Shown piece by piece: positions 10,262-20,772 of a DNA stretch of 64,000 bases. Numbering within the stretch: the first letter of the stretch is position 1; each line of letters starts with the position of its first letter. Source of the stretch: Tanypteryx hageni (Eukaryota > Arthropoda > Insecta > Odonata > Petaluridae); contig CM054117.1 in NCBI GenBank assembly GCA_028673005.1, positions 49,631,370 through 49,695,369 of the forward strand, written 5' to 3'. The position numbers and the translations under genes were made by a program. Under the pieces are notes generated by a model that saw only the letters and a program-made list of their open reading frames with translations, was not told the DNA's origin and ran no database searches.

Positions 10262-10585
10262 GTTTCCGTCCATCTGTACGTTAAAACTCGGGAACTGATG
10301 TACGTATTTTGATGAAATTTGGTATTGGGGAGTTTTGCTAAGATTGGTCGACTGATTCCAATTGGACAACAATTATGACCACTTTACATGAAGACCTACA
10401 TGTAGTTTGCAATGTTCCTTTGTTTCAACTCTGGAACCGCTGGACATATTTTGATGAAATTTGGCATTAAGATGTTTTACTAAAATTTGTCAACCGATTC
10501 CAATTTTGGTTAAAATTGGACAATAATAACGACAACTTTACAAAAGGACACATGTATTTTACAACGTACCTTACTAGCTTCTCGT
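10262..10585. repeat. Diverged tandem duplication, period about 160 bp
   Basis: Two adjacent units (about 10262-10430 and 10431-10585) share, in order, TATTTTGATGAAATTTGG, a CGATTCCAATT-type block, GACAACTTTACA-like sequence and ACATGTA. The phrase TTGATGAAATTTGG recurs in several arthropod repeats, including the family at 12580 and 63893. Confidence 0.6.
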
Positions 10586-11084
10586 TAAATACACATCTGA
10601 GTGAAAAATTTTGAGAACATTGTGAAATCCCAAAGAACACATTTGGAAACTGTGTACTCCGAGTACACCTTTCCAATCTTGTAGTTTTGTGTTAATGCAT
10701 AGGTCATATATAAAACAAGAAGTCCAAACCTGGACTAATGCAGTCTGGTTTCCCAAAGTTGATGTTCAATATTCTCTACTTATATTGACAGGAAATGTTT
10801 CAGTATGTGTTAGTCATTCCAAGGAATTCTCATACTATAAATACCATTTGTAATTCATAGTTTATCAGTGATAGAGAAAAATTGGAAAACAAATTTATAG
10901 AGCATTATCAGGTTTAATACTAAAAGCATTGTCAAAATCTCTTTCTGACATATTTTGCATGCATTTTTTAAAATAAAGGAATTTAACAAATATTACTGTT
11001 TGTATGCTAATATATATGGATCAACTGTCCATTGCTGAAGGATAGTCGAGTGGAAAAGAAAATAATCCATTTGTTCACTCATCT

Positions 11085-11412
11085 ATGCTCAAGCCGTGTT
11101 TGGTAATAATCATTTCCATGGAAACAATCTGATAAAATGAGATTTAAAATGCAAAAACGCTGTTTTAGTAGAAATTAAAAAAAGTATGATCAATTGTCAA
11201 AATTCTGCAATAAAAATTAGAATCTACATTCTTTTCCTTTTTGAACAGTACAAACCTCGCTTCAATATCACAATTTTAAGATATTTTAAAGCATTAAATA
11301 AAACATCTCTGCATGATGGATTTGAGAGTTCCTATGTAGAACAAATAGAGAGAAAACATTCCTGGAATTGAACCCAGGACTTAAATTTTTTCCAAATAAA
11401 ATATAACCCAGA
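11085..11412 (-). repeat. Interspersed repeat with tRNA-like B box, copy D
   Basis: Homologous to 12580-13244 in inverse orientation. Shared blocks include AATTCTGCAATAAAAATTAG, the motif TGCATGATGGATTTGAGA, and a B-box-like GGTTCAATTCC read on the minus strand. It is more diverged than the other copies and stops before the tRNA-like A-box region. Confidence 0.65.
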
Positions 11413-11559
11413 GGTGGACCCAGGGCTGTTTTATCCATTAGGCACAATAGGCACACAGCCTAGAGCCTATGAAAATGTTTGAGACCTGAAAAAAATGTAC
11501 TGGCTCAAAAATAGAAAAAGGAAACTGCAAAATCAAAATTATTAACTTTTGAATTAAAT

Positions 11560-12582
11560 GTCTTGACAAAGTTATGGGATGTAATGAAAAACTTTGTCAC
11601 TTCCACACAATTTAATAAAAACAACTGGTTTCGCTACAATATCAGTCAACATTTCAAAACAATCATTTTCATCATGTCCAGTGGCCCATTCCTCAGCCTC
11701 TGTATGATCCAAATTTGCACCCAAAGAAATTTTATTTACAAGCTTGGCTAATGGCAGTAAGTCATCTTCCTCAAAACATTTGTCTGATACATTAGCTTCT
11801 GTGTTATCAATAAAATCATTTTGCCATAATCTTCCCCTGGACTTTTGGAAAAGATTTGGACTCACTGATTACCATGCTTCCGCTAAAGCAAATACAACAT
11901 TGTATAGATTGTAATTTTTCAGTGTGGTTACAATATTGTCTTCTTTGGCCACAATTTGCAGCAACAGTTTCTTGCGATAACGTTATTTATTAGCCTGAAT
12001 GACATTTTGACCCATTGGTTGAAGCAGCGGTATACAGTTTTTGGGTAGAAACATGCTTCTCATTCGATCATCATCACTAAGTCAGTTGGATGACCTGATG
12101 TATTGTCTAAAATGAGCAAAGCTTTTTGCTCCATATTCAAGTCTGACATTTTCCCCTTCATAGATGACACAAAACTGTTATGATACCAGTCGTTAAAGAA
12201 TTCCCTGGAGCCCCATGCTCTTTGCTGATCTCTAGTTTACTGGAAGAGTGTAGTTTTTGAATGTCTATGGTTTTTGAGATTTTCCTACAACCAGAAGCTC
12301 CAGTTTGTGAGTTCCAGATGAATTAACACATGACATGAATGTGATTCGCTCTGCTGATTTGTCTCCCGGGTCCAGTGTCTTCATTTGATGAACCAAAGTT
12401 TTGTTTGGTAGAACTCCCCAAAACAAACCACTCTTATCTGCATTATAAATTTAATCGAGTGTTAAGTTCCCTAACTTTTTCCAAAAACTTTTGCTGGAAA
12501 TGTTCCACTGCACCTGTGTCACAACATAATTTTTCTCCAGTTATGGTCAACTGCTGAATTCCATGCCTTTTTAGCCTACTTT
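11560..12582 (-). pseudogene. jerky/Tigger-type (DDE_1) transposase relic
   Basis: Minus-strand translation gives, from right to left on the window: RHGIQQLT, GEKLCCDT, YNADKSGLFWGVLPNKTL (first Asp), ERITFMSCVNSSGTHKL, LLILDNTSGHPTD (second Asp), MFLPKNCIPLLQPMGQNVI and ALAEAW..VSPNLF. Several frameshifts and stops break it. The third catalytic Asp of the QPMDQ motif is Gly here (GGT for GAT). The N-terminal CENP-B-like DNA-binding part is missing, because a repeat copy begins exactly where the frame stops at about 12582. A decayed copy of a jerky-like pogo transposase. Confidence 0.82.
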
Positions 12583-13244
12583 CCAGAATGGAAATAGGCT
12601 TATAGTTTTGTCGTTGTGTCTGTCTGTCTGTCCATCCCCCTATTAACTTTTGAACCAATTGACCGATTTTCATGAAACTTGGCGGAAATCTCTTGCTACA
12701 TGGGCAGAGCTCCCGAGGATAGTTTTTGTTGCAAAGATTGAAGTCCCAGGTTCGATTCCAGGAACTATTCTTCCCATTTGATTTTTATGAGAAATCTGAA
12801 ATCCATCGTGCAGGGTAATTTTCTCTTGCACATTATAATATCTTAGAATAATAATATCGGAGTGAGTTTTGTACTATTCTCTGAGGAAAGGAATGAAGAT
12901 TCTAATTTTTATCGTAGAATTTTGCTTATCAATTGTATTTCTTAGAATTTTGCGTAAATACTGGTGATTTTGCAGTTTTTGTCACTCATTAGGAGAGTGT
13001 TGCCATAGCAAAAACTAATTTTGAACTCGGATTTGGTATATTCTAATATGTACATGTGTTATTTTTGCCGCACAAATACACGTGATCAATTTAATATTCC
13101 GTTCGAATGTATTTGTAGTATTTTATAATGCTAAATTATGAATTTTGGGAACACAAAGAGCTACGTATCTGCGATGACTTTAAAGCTATTAAAGAATGGG
13201 AAGTAGGCATCATAAGTTCTGTTTGGATCATCTTGTTTTAATTT
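12580..13244 (+). repeat. Interspersed repeat with tRNA-like segment, copy A (longest)
   Basis: The longest complete-looking member of a family with further copies at 11085-11412, 30111-30590, 62045-62500 and 63893-64000. It starts with TTCCAGAATGGAAATAGGCT, followed by (GTCT)n and a GACCGATTTTCATGAAAC phrase. At 12701-12718 a degenerate A-box-like GGGCAGAGCTCCCGAGG is followed by a perfect B box GGTTCGATTCC at 12749-12759, about 32 bp apart, as in tRNA-derived promoters. The far end is GGATCATCTTGTTTTAA near 13244. It interrupts the jerky-like pseudogene. No open frame. Confidence 0.75.
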
Positions 13245-13252
13245 ACCAAGCC

Positions 13253-13553
13253 AACCAGCCATGGGCATCTGCTGAGGGAGGGGGTGCAAGGGGGGGCAGT
13301 TTCTTTCCTCTGGATCAGGCCTGTGTCAAGAGTCATTGATACCTGGTTAGGTCAGGGGATTAACCCGGTCATTTTTTTGAGGTCAGGCAATATGCTGGAA
13401 ACAAACCACTAAAATATTAAGCCTGCCAAATCCGACTGTGGGAGCTTGCCAATCCTCTCTCCCCCGCCCCTCCTTGGAAAGACTGTGGGAGCTTGCCTCT
13501 TCCATTGCCCCTCCTGAAAAAGTTTCAGCAGATGGCCATGCAACCAGCACTAG
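13253..13553. mobile_element. Foldback MITE, about 300 bp
   Basis: AACCAGCCATGGGCATCTGC near 13254 pairs with GCAGATGGCCATGCAACCAG near 13530. The interior has G- and C-runs and a short direct repeat (GACTGTGGGAGCTTGCC at about 13435 and 13482). No coding capacity. Confidence 0.6.
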
Positions 13554-13630
13554 TTCTAAAGTCGTCCTTTTTCACAATTTTCGACACATGTGGTAAAGGT
13601 TGTGGTCAGATCACCTAATTTTTGCAAATA

Positions 13631-14679
13631 CAGGCATCCCTCGATAATCATCATTAAATGGTCCCTGGAAAAAGCAATTAGTAAAGTAACAATCTGCAAA
13701 ATATGTTTTTCCATAGGTGCAGTGCTATAAATAGGATTTGTTTTCCTGAGCACATAAAAACATAACATACAGTTAATATATTAAAAATCAACTAATATTA
13801 TGGTACAAATAATAACTTTAAACAATGTGTAGCAGTGGTGGCTTGCGACCTGAGATGTAGGTGAAGTGTTACAACATGAAAATCCATGAAAAAAACCACC
13901 TTACTTCTTGTAGAACAGATCAATTCTTCTATCTTTTAATGCAGCATAATGGTTGATGATGTCATTGAAGAAAGGATGTTTATCCACAAGATCACATAGA
14001 AGTTCTTTTTGTGTTGCGATATTTGCTAAAGATAATAATCTTTGTTGCGAACTAGTGTTATTTAAGTAATTACTTATTCTTTTTAAACAGGAGGAAAAGG
14101 AATCTCTAACAAATTACATACTAAATCATTTTCTGGATTCATTTTTCACAAAAAGCAAAAGGGGAATTATTAATGCAATTAATGAGAAACACCAATGTCA
14201 ACACTATATTCGAAAAAAAACACTATTAACTAAATCCAGCTGCGCACCATGCAACAAACAACCAAAATCAAAGACAAACTCATGACTGAGGGAGATGGGA
14301 GAGTGAAGTGTGGCCCAAACCCTCTTCACGAGGCAGTGGTTGACGTCACCTGATGCCATAGCAACTGCCCTTCCCCGCCTGCAATTCTAATGTTATTTTA
14401 AACTGAGTGCTCACACTTTTGGCTTGCACATCTACCTAATTATTAAAAAATAAAGAGTTGGAATGAAAACAAATCAATTTAATGGTACAATAAATTATTT
14501 GTTTTATTTAAAAGTGTTAGGTGAAGTGTCACTTCCCTCACTTCACCTGGCAAGCCGCCACTGATGCATTGGTGTTTCTTGTCATAAAAATCAGCCACTA
14601 ATTGATTGAGTAATAAAGTTCTAATAATAACTTAGAAAAATAATGATTACCATAGGCAATGCTTAGTGAGGGATGCCTG
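13631..14679. mobile_element. pogo/Tigger-type element flanked by TA
   Basis: Termini CAGGCATCCCTCGATAATCA (13631) and, on the minus strand from 14679, CAGGCATCCCTCACTAAGCA are each flanked by TA. These ends match the general Tigger style. No pogo transposase remains, because the interior is largely replaced by a nested hAT element (13833-14563). Confidence 0.7.
13833..14563 (-). mobile_element. hAT-derived element nested in the pogo element
   Basis: Ends CAGTGGTGGCTTGCGACC (13833) and, on the minus strand from 14563, CAGTGGCGGCTTGCCAGG. Inside, minus-strand translation of about 14040-13900 gives LANIATQKELLCDLVDKHPF and HYAALKDRRIDLFYK, a phrase found in many hAT transposases. No clean 8-bp duplication was found, so the boundaries rest on the inverted termini. 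Confidence 0.6.
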
Positions 14680-15100
14680 TAATTGATTGTATTGCTTTTT
14701 GAGTAGGAATTTTGGAGTACGAACACCATTTGCCTTTACTTGTTGTTGATGGTTTATTTCCTTGTTATTTTTTCTAATTTTATGGCTCAATTTTTTCAAA
14801 TTCTTTCATTATGTACATATAGGCATCATTTGAGATTCTTGCATGTTAATTATGCTTTAATTAGGTGATGTGCCTTTATTTGTAATTATTTTGCATATGT
14901 TTATGATTTTCAACCATATATAATTCCCCTTGACTCTTTATTGCAGAAGGGGAAATCAGGAACAAAAAGAGGAAAATATTTTGCTGGGTATAAAAAGTGA
15001 GATGCATACCTTTGTGCTGACAGTTTTTCATAAAAAAATTTGCATTTTTGAGTAGTTTTTGTCAGCAGCAGTTTTTGATTTATTGCTGCCAAAGACTGCA
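14680..15100 (+). promoter_or_regulatory. Region upstream of the zinc-finger gene
   Basis: AT-rich, with stops in all frames. It includes an in-frame TAG at 15053-15055 ahead of the first ATG, so it is either 5' UTR or intron. TTTATTGCAG at 14936-14945 and TTTTTGTCAGCAG at 15056-15068 look like possible 3' splice sites, so non-coding or coding exons further upstream cannot be excluded. No clear core promoter recognised. Confidence 0.35.
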
Positions 15101-16185
15101 ATGGAGAATGGTGAATCATCAGAAGATAATCAGAGGAAGAATAAGGTGAATCAAAATATTTTGTCAGGCAATCCAATGAGTGAGATTGATTCACCAACAG
15201 ATAGTTGCATCAGTTTGTGTAATGGTGGTGAAACACAGTCCTATTCCAAGCGAGCATATTGGGAGGATCAAGTATGGATTCATAAAATTCCTTCCTGTGT
15301 ACCTTTATCTTTGCTTTATATTTGTAGTGTTCCAAATTGTTTATTCAAAGGGTCTACATGTGATGAACTTTTAAAACATGTGGAAAATCTCCACAAAGAT
15401 GTGAACAGCTTATGGTGTCTTTTTTGTAACAAACCTACAAAAGTACCATTGTTAGAATTAAATGATCATTTATGCATGCACAAAGGATGTCTGGTCACTT
15501 GCCATTACTGCATCTATTCTCATTACAATGTAATTAAAGTTGTTAAACACTGCAGGATGAGTCATCCAGGATTCCAGGTTCGTTGGGATGTTTTAAGAAT
15601 CAGGGATTCATATCCTGTGGATGTGCTTGATAGCAGGCACAGAAGGGTGTCTGTACCATATGATGAAACAGATGACCTGATCTGTGTGACCGATGAAGAA
15701 GTTCTAACGGTGAGCGATAGTGATGTAGAAATTTTAGACCAAGACAAAAGCCCACAGAACAAGGACAACAGACTGAATGATGATAGTGATGTGGAGGTGG
15801 TGTATTCCAAATCCGCTAATTCAGACTGTTCTGTGGTGGAGGAAATTGAAGTTTTGAATGATCAGTTGGAAGTAAATGGGAGTAGAAACCTTGACATTGT
15901 GGAAAAGGCACCGGAGAGTGTCAGAAGTGAGTCAACTAGTGTTTGCAATGTGCCAAAAAATGGGGTAACATATTCTTCACCGGTGAACAGACAAGAGACA
16001 GATGATGAATATAGTTCTGACCAAAGGATATATGTGTCTGACAGAGTCAATAATCTTCTTCAAAAATTTGGCAAGACTGGTCATCCTGAGGGGAATATGT
16101 TTTGTTGTCCTAAGTGCAATAAGTTCAAAACTAAAGTGGAAGCAGAAATGGTGGACCATCTCTACAAGGAAATAAGATACTACCA
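15101..16185 (+). CDS. Multi-C2H2 zinc-finger protein, exon 1 of 5
   Basis: First coding exon of a five-exon gene (total 1065 codons; I do not recognise the orthologue). The ATG at 15101 (GCAATGG context) is the first in frame after a TAG at 15053. Encoded residues 1-361 contain three fingers: C75-x4-C80...H93-x4-H98, C106-x2-C109...H123-x3-H127 and C134-x2-C137...H150-x4-H155. A Ser/Asp-rich acidic stretch follows (about 195-330, with repeated SDSDVE-like motifs), then a degenerate finger C336-x2-C339...H353. The exon ends CA|GTAGGT, splitting a Gln codon that exon 2 completes with G. Reading on would stop at once (TAG at 16187). A nuclear DNA- or RNA-binding role is inferred from the fingers only. 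Confidence 0.85.
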
Positions 16186-16341
16186 GTAGGTGCTGCATTT
16201 TTATGCTAATATCCATGTATTTAATTATAGCATTCACAATGGGAAATATTTTTCCTTTTCGCTCTTTTTTGGTTATTTTTAATAATTTGAAAAAATATAT
16301 GCTAATGATGTAATGAAATAATTGACAAAAAATATTTTCAG

Positions 16342-16477
16342 GTACGTCTGCACATACTGTAGGCGAATGGCACTCTCTCTAGCAAAACTAGAGGATCACC
16401 ATCGGAGAACCCATGCAAAACATGGAAAATTTGCATCTTTTGCTCATCTTAAACCTGATGCTGAAGTTGAGCAGTGG
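16342..16477 (+). CDS. Zinc-finger gene, exon 2
   Basis: Acceptor TATTTTCAG|G at 16341/16342 and donor TGG|GTATGT at 16477/16478. The exon continues the frame of exon 1 across a 156-bp intron and encodes residues 363-407, with a canonical finger C365-x2-C368-x12-H381-x4-H386 (YVCTYCRRM...HHRRTH). It ends on a codon boundary (EQW). Confidence 0.87.
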
Positions 16478-16639
16478 GTATGTTGGATATAGGCATTGAT
16501 TCAGAATTATTACTAAAATGTTATGGAACTTCTTATGTGGCATTGAATTTTTTAGGCTGGATGTGATGGTTTGAATCAGGTTTTCAAATCATATTTTTGT
16601 GAAATTGATAGTCTTAAGCATAACTTTGTGGAACAATTC

Positions 16640-16790
16640 CATAATTATAAAACAGGAAAAACATAAGAACAATGTATTGATCCACATACACAAATTTTAA
16701 TTTTTGATCGGCTTCGTTACAAAGTAACATCTTCAGGTGACCAGAAAACAAACCATCAAAATATATAGAAAGGATAGAGGGGGAAAGGAA
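16640..16790 (-). repeat. Penelope-like 3' fragment with hammerhead-like core
   Basis: On the minus strand, CACCTGAAGATGTTACTTTG then TAACGAAGCC. This contains CTGAAGA (consensus CUGANGA), a 5-bp stem GTTAC/GTAAC with TTT loop, then GAAG (consensus GAAA). The phrase CCTGAAGATG...CGAAA is typical of Penelope-like element termini. No reverse transcriptase is seen nearby, and stems I and III are not recognisable. Confidence 0.35.
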
Positions 16791-17130
16791 TTATGGGTTT
16801 GGTTACTCATTGATTAATGAAGTTTGATTTTAAACATGTTAGTGATTTTATACCCACTATGTTACATTTTATGACTAAAGGCCTGAAAATGGATGTGCTG
16901 GAACAATTAGAAATTTTACAATGTTTGTCCGATAATCAGGGGCTGCCCGGGGAATTTTGGCACCCTGGGCAAGATACCACTCCAGCTATAAAAATACAAT
17001 TTCTTAAGGCAATGTAAATGCTAATTTAATTGGAAACAGGCTTGGATTAAAAATTATCTTGGCGAGGTCGCTATTACTTTATCTTACCAAATGTCAACTA
17101 CTAAACCATTTCCCACTTTTCTTCAATCTC
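16791..17130. other. Intron sequence, no gene
   Basis: Non-coding, within intron 2. A short open frame (16817-17017) has no recognisable similarity, and the GCCCGGGG...CACCCTGGGC phrase at 16945 resembles a worn hAT end. Confidence 0.35.
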
Positions 17131-17272
17131 GAATAATGTATTCTAGGCCATGCATGCATGCCCAGCACACTTCAGTTTAAAATCTACAAAATTGACTTTT
17201 TTGCTGAAAAATGGGGGAAAATTTTGGGAGTTGGCTTAAATCTGGGGTCGGCTTCTATTTGGGCAGATATGG
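17131..17272. mobile_element. Fragment of the TIR element at 40121-41303
   Basis: Minus-strand sequence from 17272 (CCATATCTGCCCAAATAGAA GCCGACCCC) follows the left end of the 40121 element for about 140 bp, to CCTAGAATACATTAT. The terminus is flanked by TA at 17273. The rest of the element is absent. Confidence 0.7.
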
Positions 17273-17911
17273 TATGTAGATCAATACATTGCTCTTCTGT
17301 TTTCCCGATTTATAATATTTCTATGACTTCTACAAAAGGTTAATGGGGTTCCATGAGTGACAGACATTACCATTTGCCTTACATCCTCAGAACGTCAATT
17401 CTTGGTTAGAATTTCAGAAAAAAATTATAAAACCCATGGTTTAAGTCATTGCTTCTTAACCAGGCGTGTTACATGTACAACTGGTAGAACACCCTGGATC
17501 ATTAGGTGGTTGGTGCAGGCTCCGGGTTAACACAAACACTTTTGAATTTGCTATTCCATTATTCCATATGATGATTAATCTTTAGAATTGAAGCTTCTCA
17601 TTTGCTTATGGCAACATAATGCAATTAACCTAGGACTATTACATGCAAATATGAAAAGCGCTCACTCGGGACTAGAGTTGCCACCGCTCTGGATTTACTG
17701 CTGAGTTTCAGGGTTTTGGATAGTAATTCCCGAGTTCAAGGATTAGTCATTATTTGTCTTTTGCTAAAATTGTACGAAATATTAGGAATTAAGAATTTGA
17801 TTTATTTTCTAATTTTCCTTTGGCAAGTTTCAAACATTGATTTTCAGAACAACTTTTTGTAAGTCATTCAATTATGATTCTTTGTATTTGGTAAAGTGGT
17901 AGCACCATAAT

Positions 17912-18284
17912 TTGTATGATGAGATTCAACTATTGAACAAACTTCTACCACAAACGCAAGTACTTGATGTGCCCATTGACAAAAAGTGGGTTGCAATCTT
18001 CTCCAGTTGTAAAGAATTTAATGAATTGCCAAAACTTATAGCCAAAGTTTTATCCATTCCTTCTGGTAATGTCCAAGTAGAAAGAATTTTTTCCATTATG
18101 GGAAATACATGGAGCAATAGGAGTAATAGAATGGGTAGAGCTTGTTAAGGCAGAAATTTTCCTTAAAGTGAATTTTGGCTTGACCTACCAGGAATTTTAT
18201 AAATTCGTTAGTAAGCCTGAGCAAGTTGAATTATTCAAAAGTGGGATGAGAAATGAAAAAAGAAGTGGAAATAAAAATAATTAA
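17912..18284 (+). pseudogene. hAT transposase C-terminal (dimerisation) fragment
   Basis: Translated motifs LPKLIAKVLSIPSGNVQVER then IFSIMGNTWS, followed after a frameshift at about 18140 by ELVKAEIFLKVNF and LTYQEFYKF, ending in TAA at 18282. This is the hAT C-terminal dimerisation domain (…S.N..VER.FS.MG..W..). The catalytic part upstream is absent; no termini identified. Confidence 0.75.
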
Positions 18285-18343
18285 GGTGGAAACATGACCA
18301 TTATATAATCAATTCTTTATACTTTTTAATAATAGCATCTTTT

Positions 18344-18472
18344 GCTCATTGCGGTTTTCGGTGATAGCTGATTCCGGAACATGATGTGTCCGATGTTTCG
18401 TGACCGTTGCAGGAAGCTACCTGCAATGGACACATATTCCGGATGCAGCTGTCACCAAAAACTGCTATGAGC
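18344..18472. repeat. Long imperfect palindrome, 129 bp
   Basis: The arms run GCTCATTGCGGTTTTCGGTG... and ...TGTCACCAAAAACTGCTATG AGC, pairing over about 45 bp with mismatches. A second hairpin sits in the middle (TTGCAGGAAGCTACCTGCAA). GTTTCGTGACC is near the centre. Probably the folded end of a retroelement or a foldback MITE; type unknown. Confidence 0.6.
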
Positions 18473-18530
18473 ATCGAACATCATTGCTGCAAAAACCTCG
18501 GATTGAAATAGCATCTTATTATGTTATGAC

Positions 18531-20050
18531 TAGACCGCGGATTTTTAGGTTCTAAAAATTAAGTTTTAGGCGACTAAAATAGGCTCTTTAAGTAGCTTAA
18601 TTAGGCTTTATAAAACGTAAAATAGGCTCTAAAAACTATTTCCAAAAACTGTGTCCAGTAAAAAACAACAACATCATTTTTGTCAACTATCAACTTTAAT
18701 TCACAAAAAAGGACTGAAACATGTACGCACGCAAAAATTACCAGTCAACGAAACATTATTGATTTGTGTTTTCAAAGAACATAAAAATGTTTGACTACTA
18801 TGCATTGAAACTTATTCTTATGTTTAATTTACCATGCGTTACAAAGAAAATATTATCTACATTACATATAGTAATATTGACTGAAAACACTATTCAAGTA
18901 TATATTTAAGTAGTATGCAGAATGTTTCATTCGAAATTCCCATAATGAATTTGTCACCTCTTTGTGTTTATTCCACAAATTTCCCGAAGTTGGCCCCGCA
19001 GTAAATAACAAGCACCTTTTCTAAGTTTTCTACCACAAAACTATGGCATTTGTCAGTTAATATCATCCTGTAAGGGAAAAAGAACGTTCGACATCAACTG
19101 ATGTGATGGGGGCATACTTCAACTTAGGAATTTTGCACTCAACTTCACTGGATTTTCCTGCCAGTATATCTGCTGTTGTACGTAGACTTTGCAGACCTGA
19201 GTTCTTTTGTAGCACTTTTTCTAGTTTTGCTCTTACTTTTTCCCCCGCTTCACCTGGCGCTTCCTTAATTTTTTTGTTTCACTTCATTAAGCAAAGCAGT
19301 ATTTTCGTAGATGGGTTTTCCTGAGCCCTCTAATTCAGCAATGATCCACATAAGGGATGTATAGTGGGATCTAATATACACCAAATCCTTGGGAATGGAG
19401 GGATCATCCAGCGACATTTTCACCGGCGATAAAACTCTTGTAGCCACTGACGTATTAAATAATCTTTCAATCTTGCTACTTTATGTATTGCACTTTCACA
19501 ATTTTCACGTTCACACTTCTCACCTTCACCCTCTGCAGTCTGGAGATGGACTGCAGGGTTATTCTCGTTTTCCCGTGTCACACAATATGACAATATAACG
19601 ACGAGAAATTAAAGCAACATCAGATTAAACCCATTGTTACATTGTCGCATCACGGGACACAGGGAAACAGAATAGCACCGCCGGATGCGTGACAGGTCTG
19701 AGCTTGTGTTCGCCACCTGGTCATGACCGTGGTGTGAAGGACATTTTCCCAACCCTCAACTGAACATTGTACAGTCAGTTTAAAAAATATGACTAGTCCC
19801 AAAATTTGCTTTTATTGTCGATTTTTTCTACAAAATTAGCCCTTTTTAGGCTTTTTTGCATAAAAATGGCAAAAATTAGCATTAATGTCGAAATAGGCAT
19901 TTTTAGACATTAATGTCAAAATAGGCATTTTTAGGCACTATAAAATATACGTTTTTGGGGTTAATTATTCATGAAATGTATATATACAATTGTATATTCA
20001 GATATCTACTCAGGAAATAAATAGGTTTTTACCTAAAGATCCGCGGTCTA
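18531..20050 (-). mobile_element. hAT element with perfect 8-bp target duplication
   Basis: TIRs TAGACCGCGGATTTTTAGGT and, from the right end, TAGACCGCGGATCTTTAGGT (19/20) are flanked by GTTATGAC on both sides (18523-18530, 20051-20058). The subterminal regions are rich in TAGGC-type repeats. It is 1520 bp long and carries only a decayed transposase C-terminus (18960-19450, minus strand). Confidence 0.9.
18960..19450 (-). pseudogene. hAT transposase C-terminus, decayed
   Basis: From right to left the minus strand reads DDPSIPKDLVYIRSHYTSL, then after frameshifts ITSVDVERSFS, MILTDKCHSFVVENLEKVL and VIYCGANFG. The SVDVERSFS..K..LTD.......ENL order is the hAT dimerisation domain. The RNase-H-like catalytic core is missing and the frame is broken several times. 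Confidence 0.8.
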
Positions 20051-20541
20051 GTTATGACTTTATCCATACGTAGTATAGGGGAAAGTATTGTTTTCATTAA
20101 AAATATCGATTTCGAGATTTCAATGGAAATACATGTTTTGAAGTCTCCTGAACACGTTTAGACCATTTTCTCAATGATGTCTGTGTGTGAATATGTGATT
20201 TTTGTGGGTGCTCTAACTCAAAAACTATTTATCAGATCAACACAAAATTTTATATTTGACATTTGTGTTAAAGGGACAAGAACTGATTAGTTTTTGGTAA
20301 AAATCGGTCAACTGGAAGTGGGTGTTTACTTTAGTCACATCCGTTTTTTTGAAAGATTTGCTTTAATATTTGATGAATGTAAAAAAGTATAGGAATAAAA
20401 GTTGTAGGATATTTAATATTCTACAACCTTTGTTAAAAACATTTTCCCGTATAATGCATTGTTTAAGAGATATTTTAAAAACTACTTTTTTAGCAGCCAA
20501 CACAGCACCTACTGACGACTATTGTAAACACTTTATGCTTA
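20051..20541. other. Intron sequence, no gene
   Basis: Non-coding between the hAT duplication and the Tigger relic. The stretch at 20200-20330 (ACTCAAAAACTATTTATCAG, then a GTCAACTGG phrase) resembles the common arthropod repeat phrase seen near 12640. A 62-codon open frame here has no recognisable content. Confidence 0.35.
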
Positions 20542-20772
20542 CAGCAAAACCTCACTAATTCGAACCTCGCTAATTCGGACCTTCTATAATTCGGACTGCC
20601 TTCTTTTTTTATTACATATTTTATTTATGCAGAACTGAGATATTTCCTAAACGAGAATTTAATTATACAATTCTACACTTCCTGTCGGCATAGATAAGTA
20701 TTGAAATATAATATGTATCTAAATATTAAAAACGACAATTTTCCTCATTTAAAAAGAACACAACGGAAATTA

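Noticed and set aside
12747..12762. tRNA gene
   Set aside because: Only the B box is good. Acceptor stem, anticodon arm and the CCA-side pairing are not there, and the segment is part of a multi-copy repeat.
16187..16189. TAG as the real stop of a 362-residue protein
   Set aside because: The base before it opens a GTAGGT donor, and splicing to 16342 restores a perfect finger in frame. A short isoform with intron retention remains possible but unsupported.
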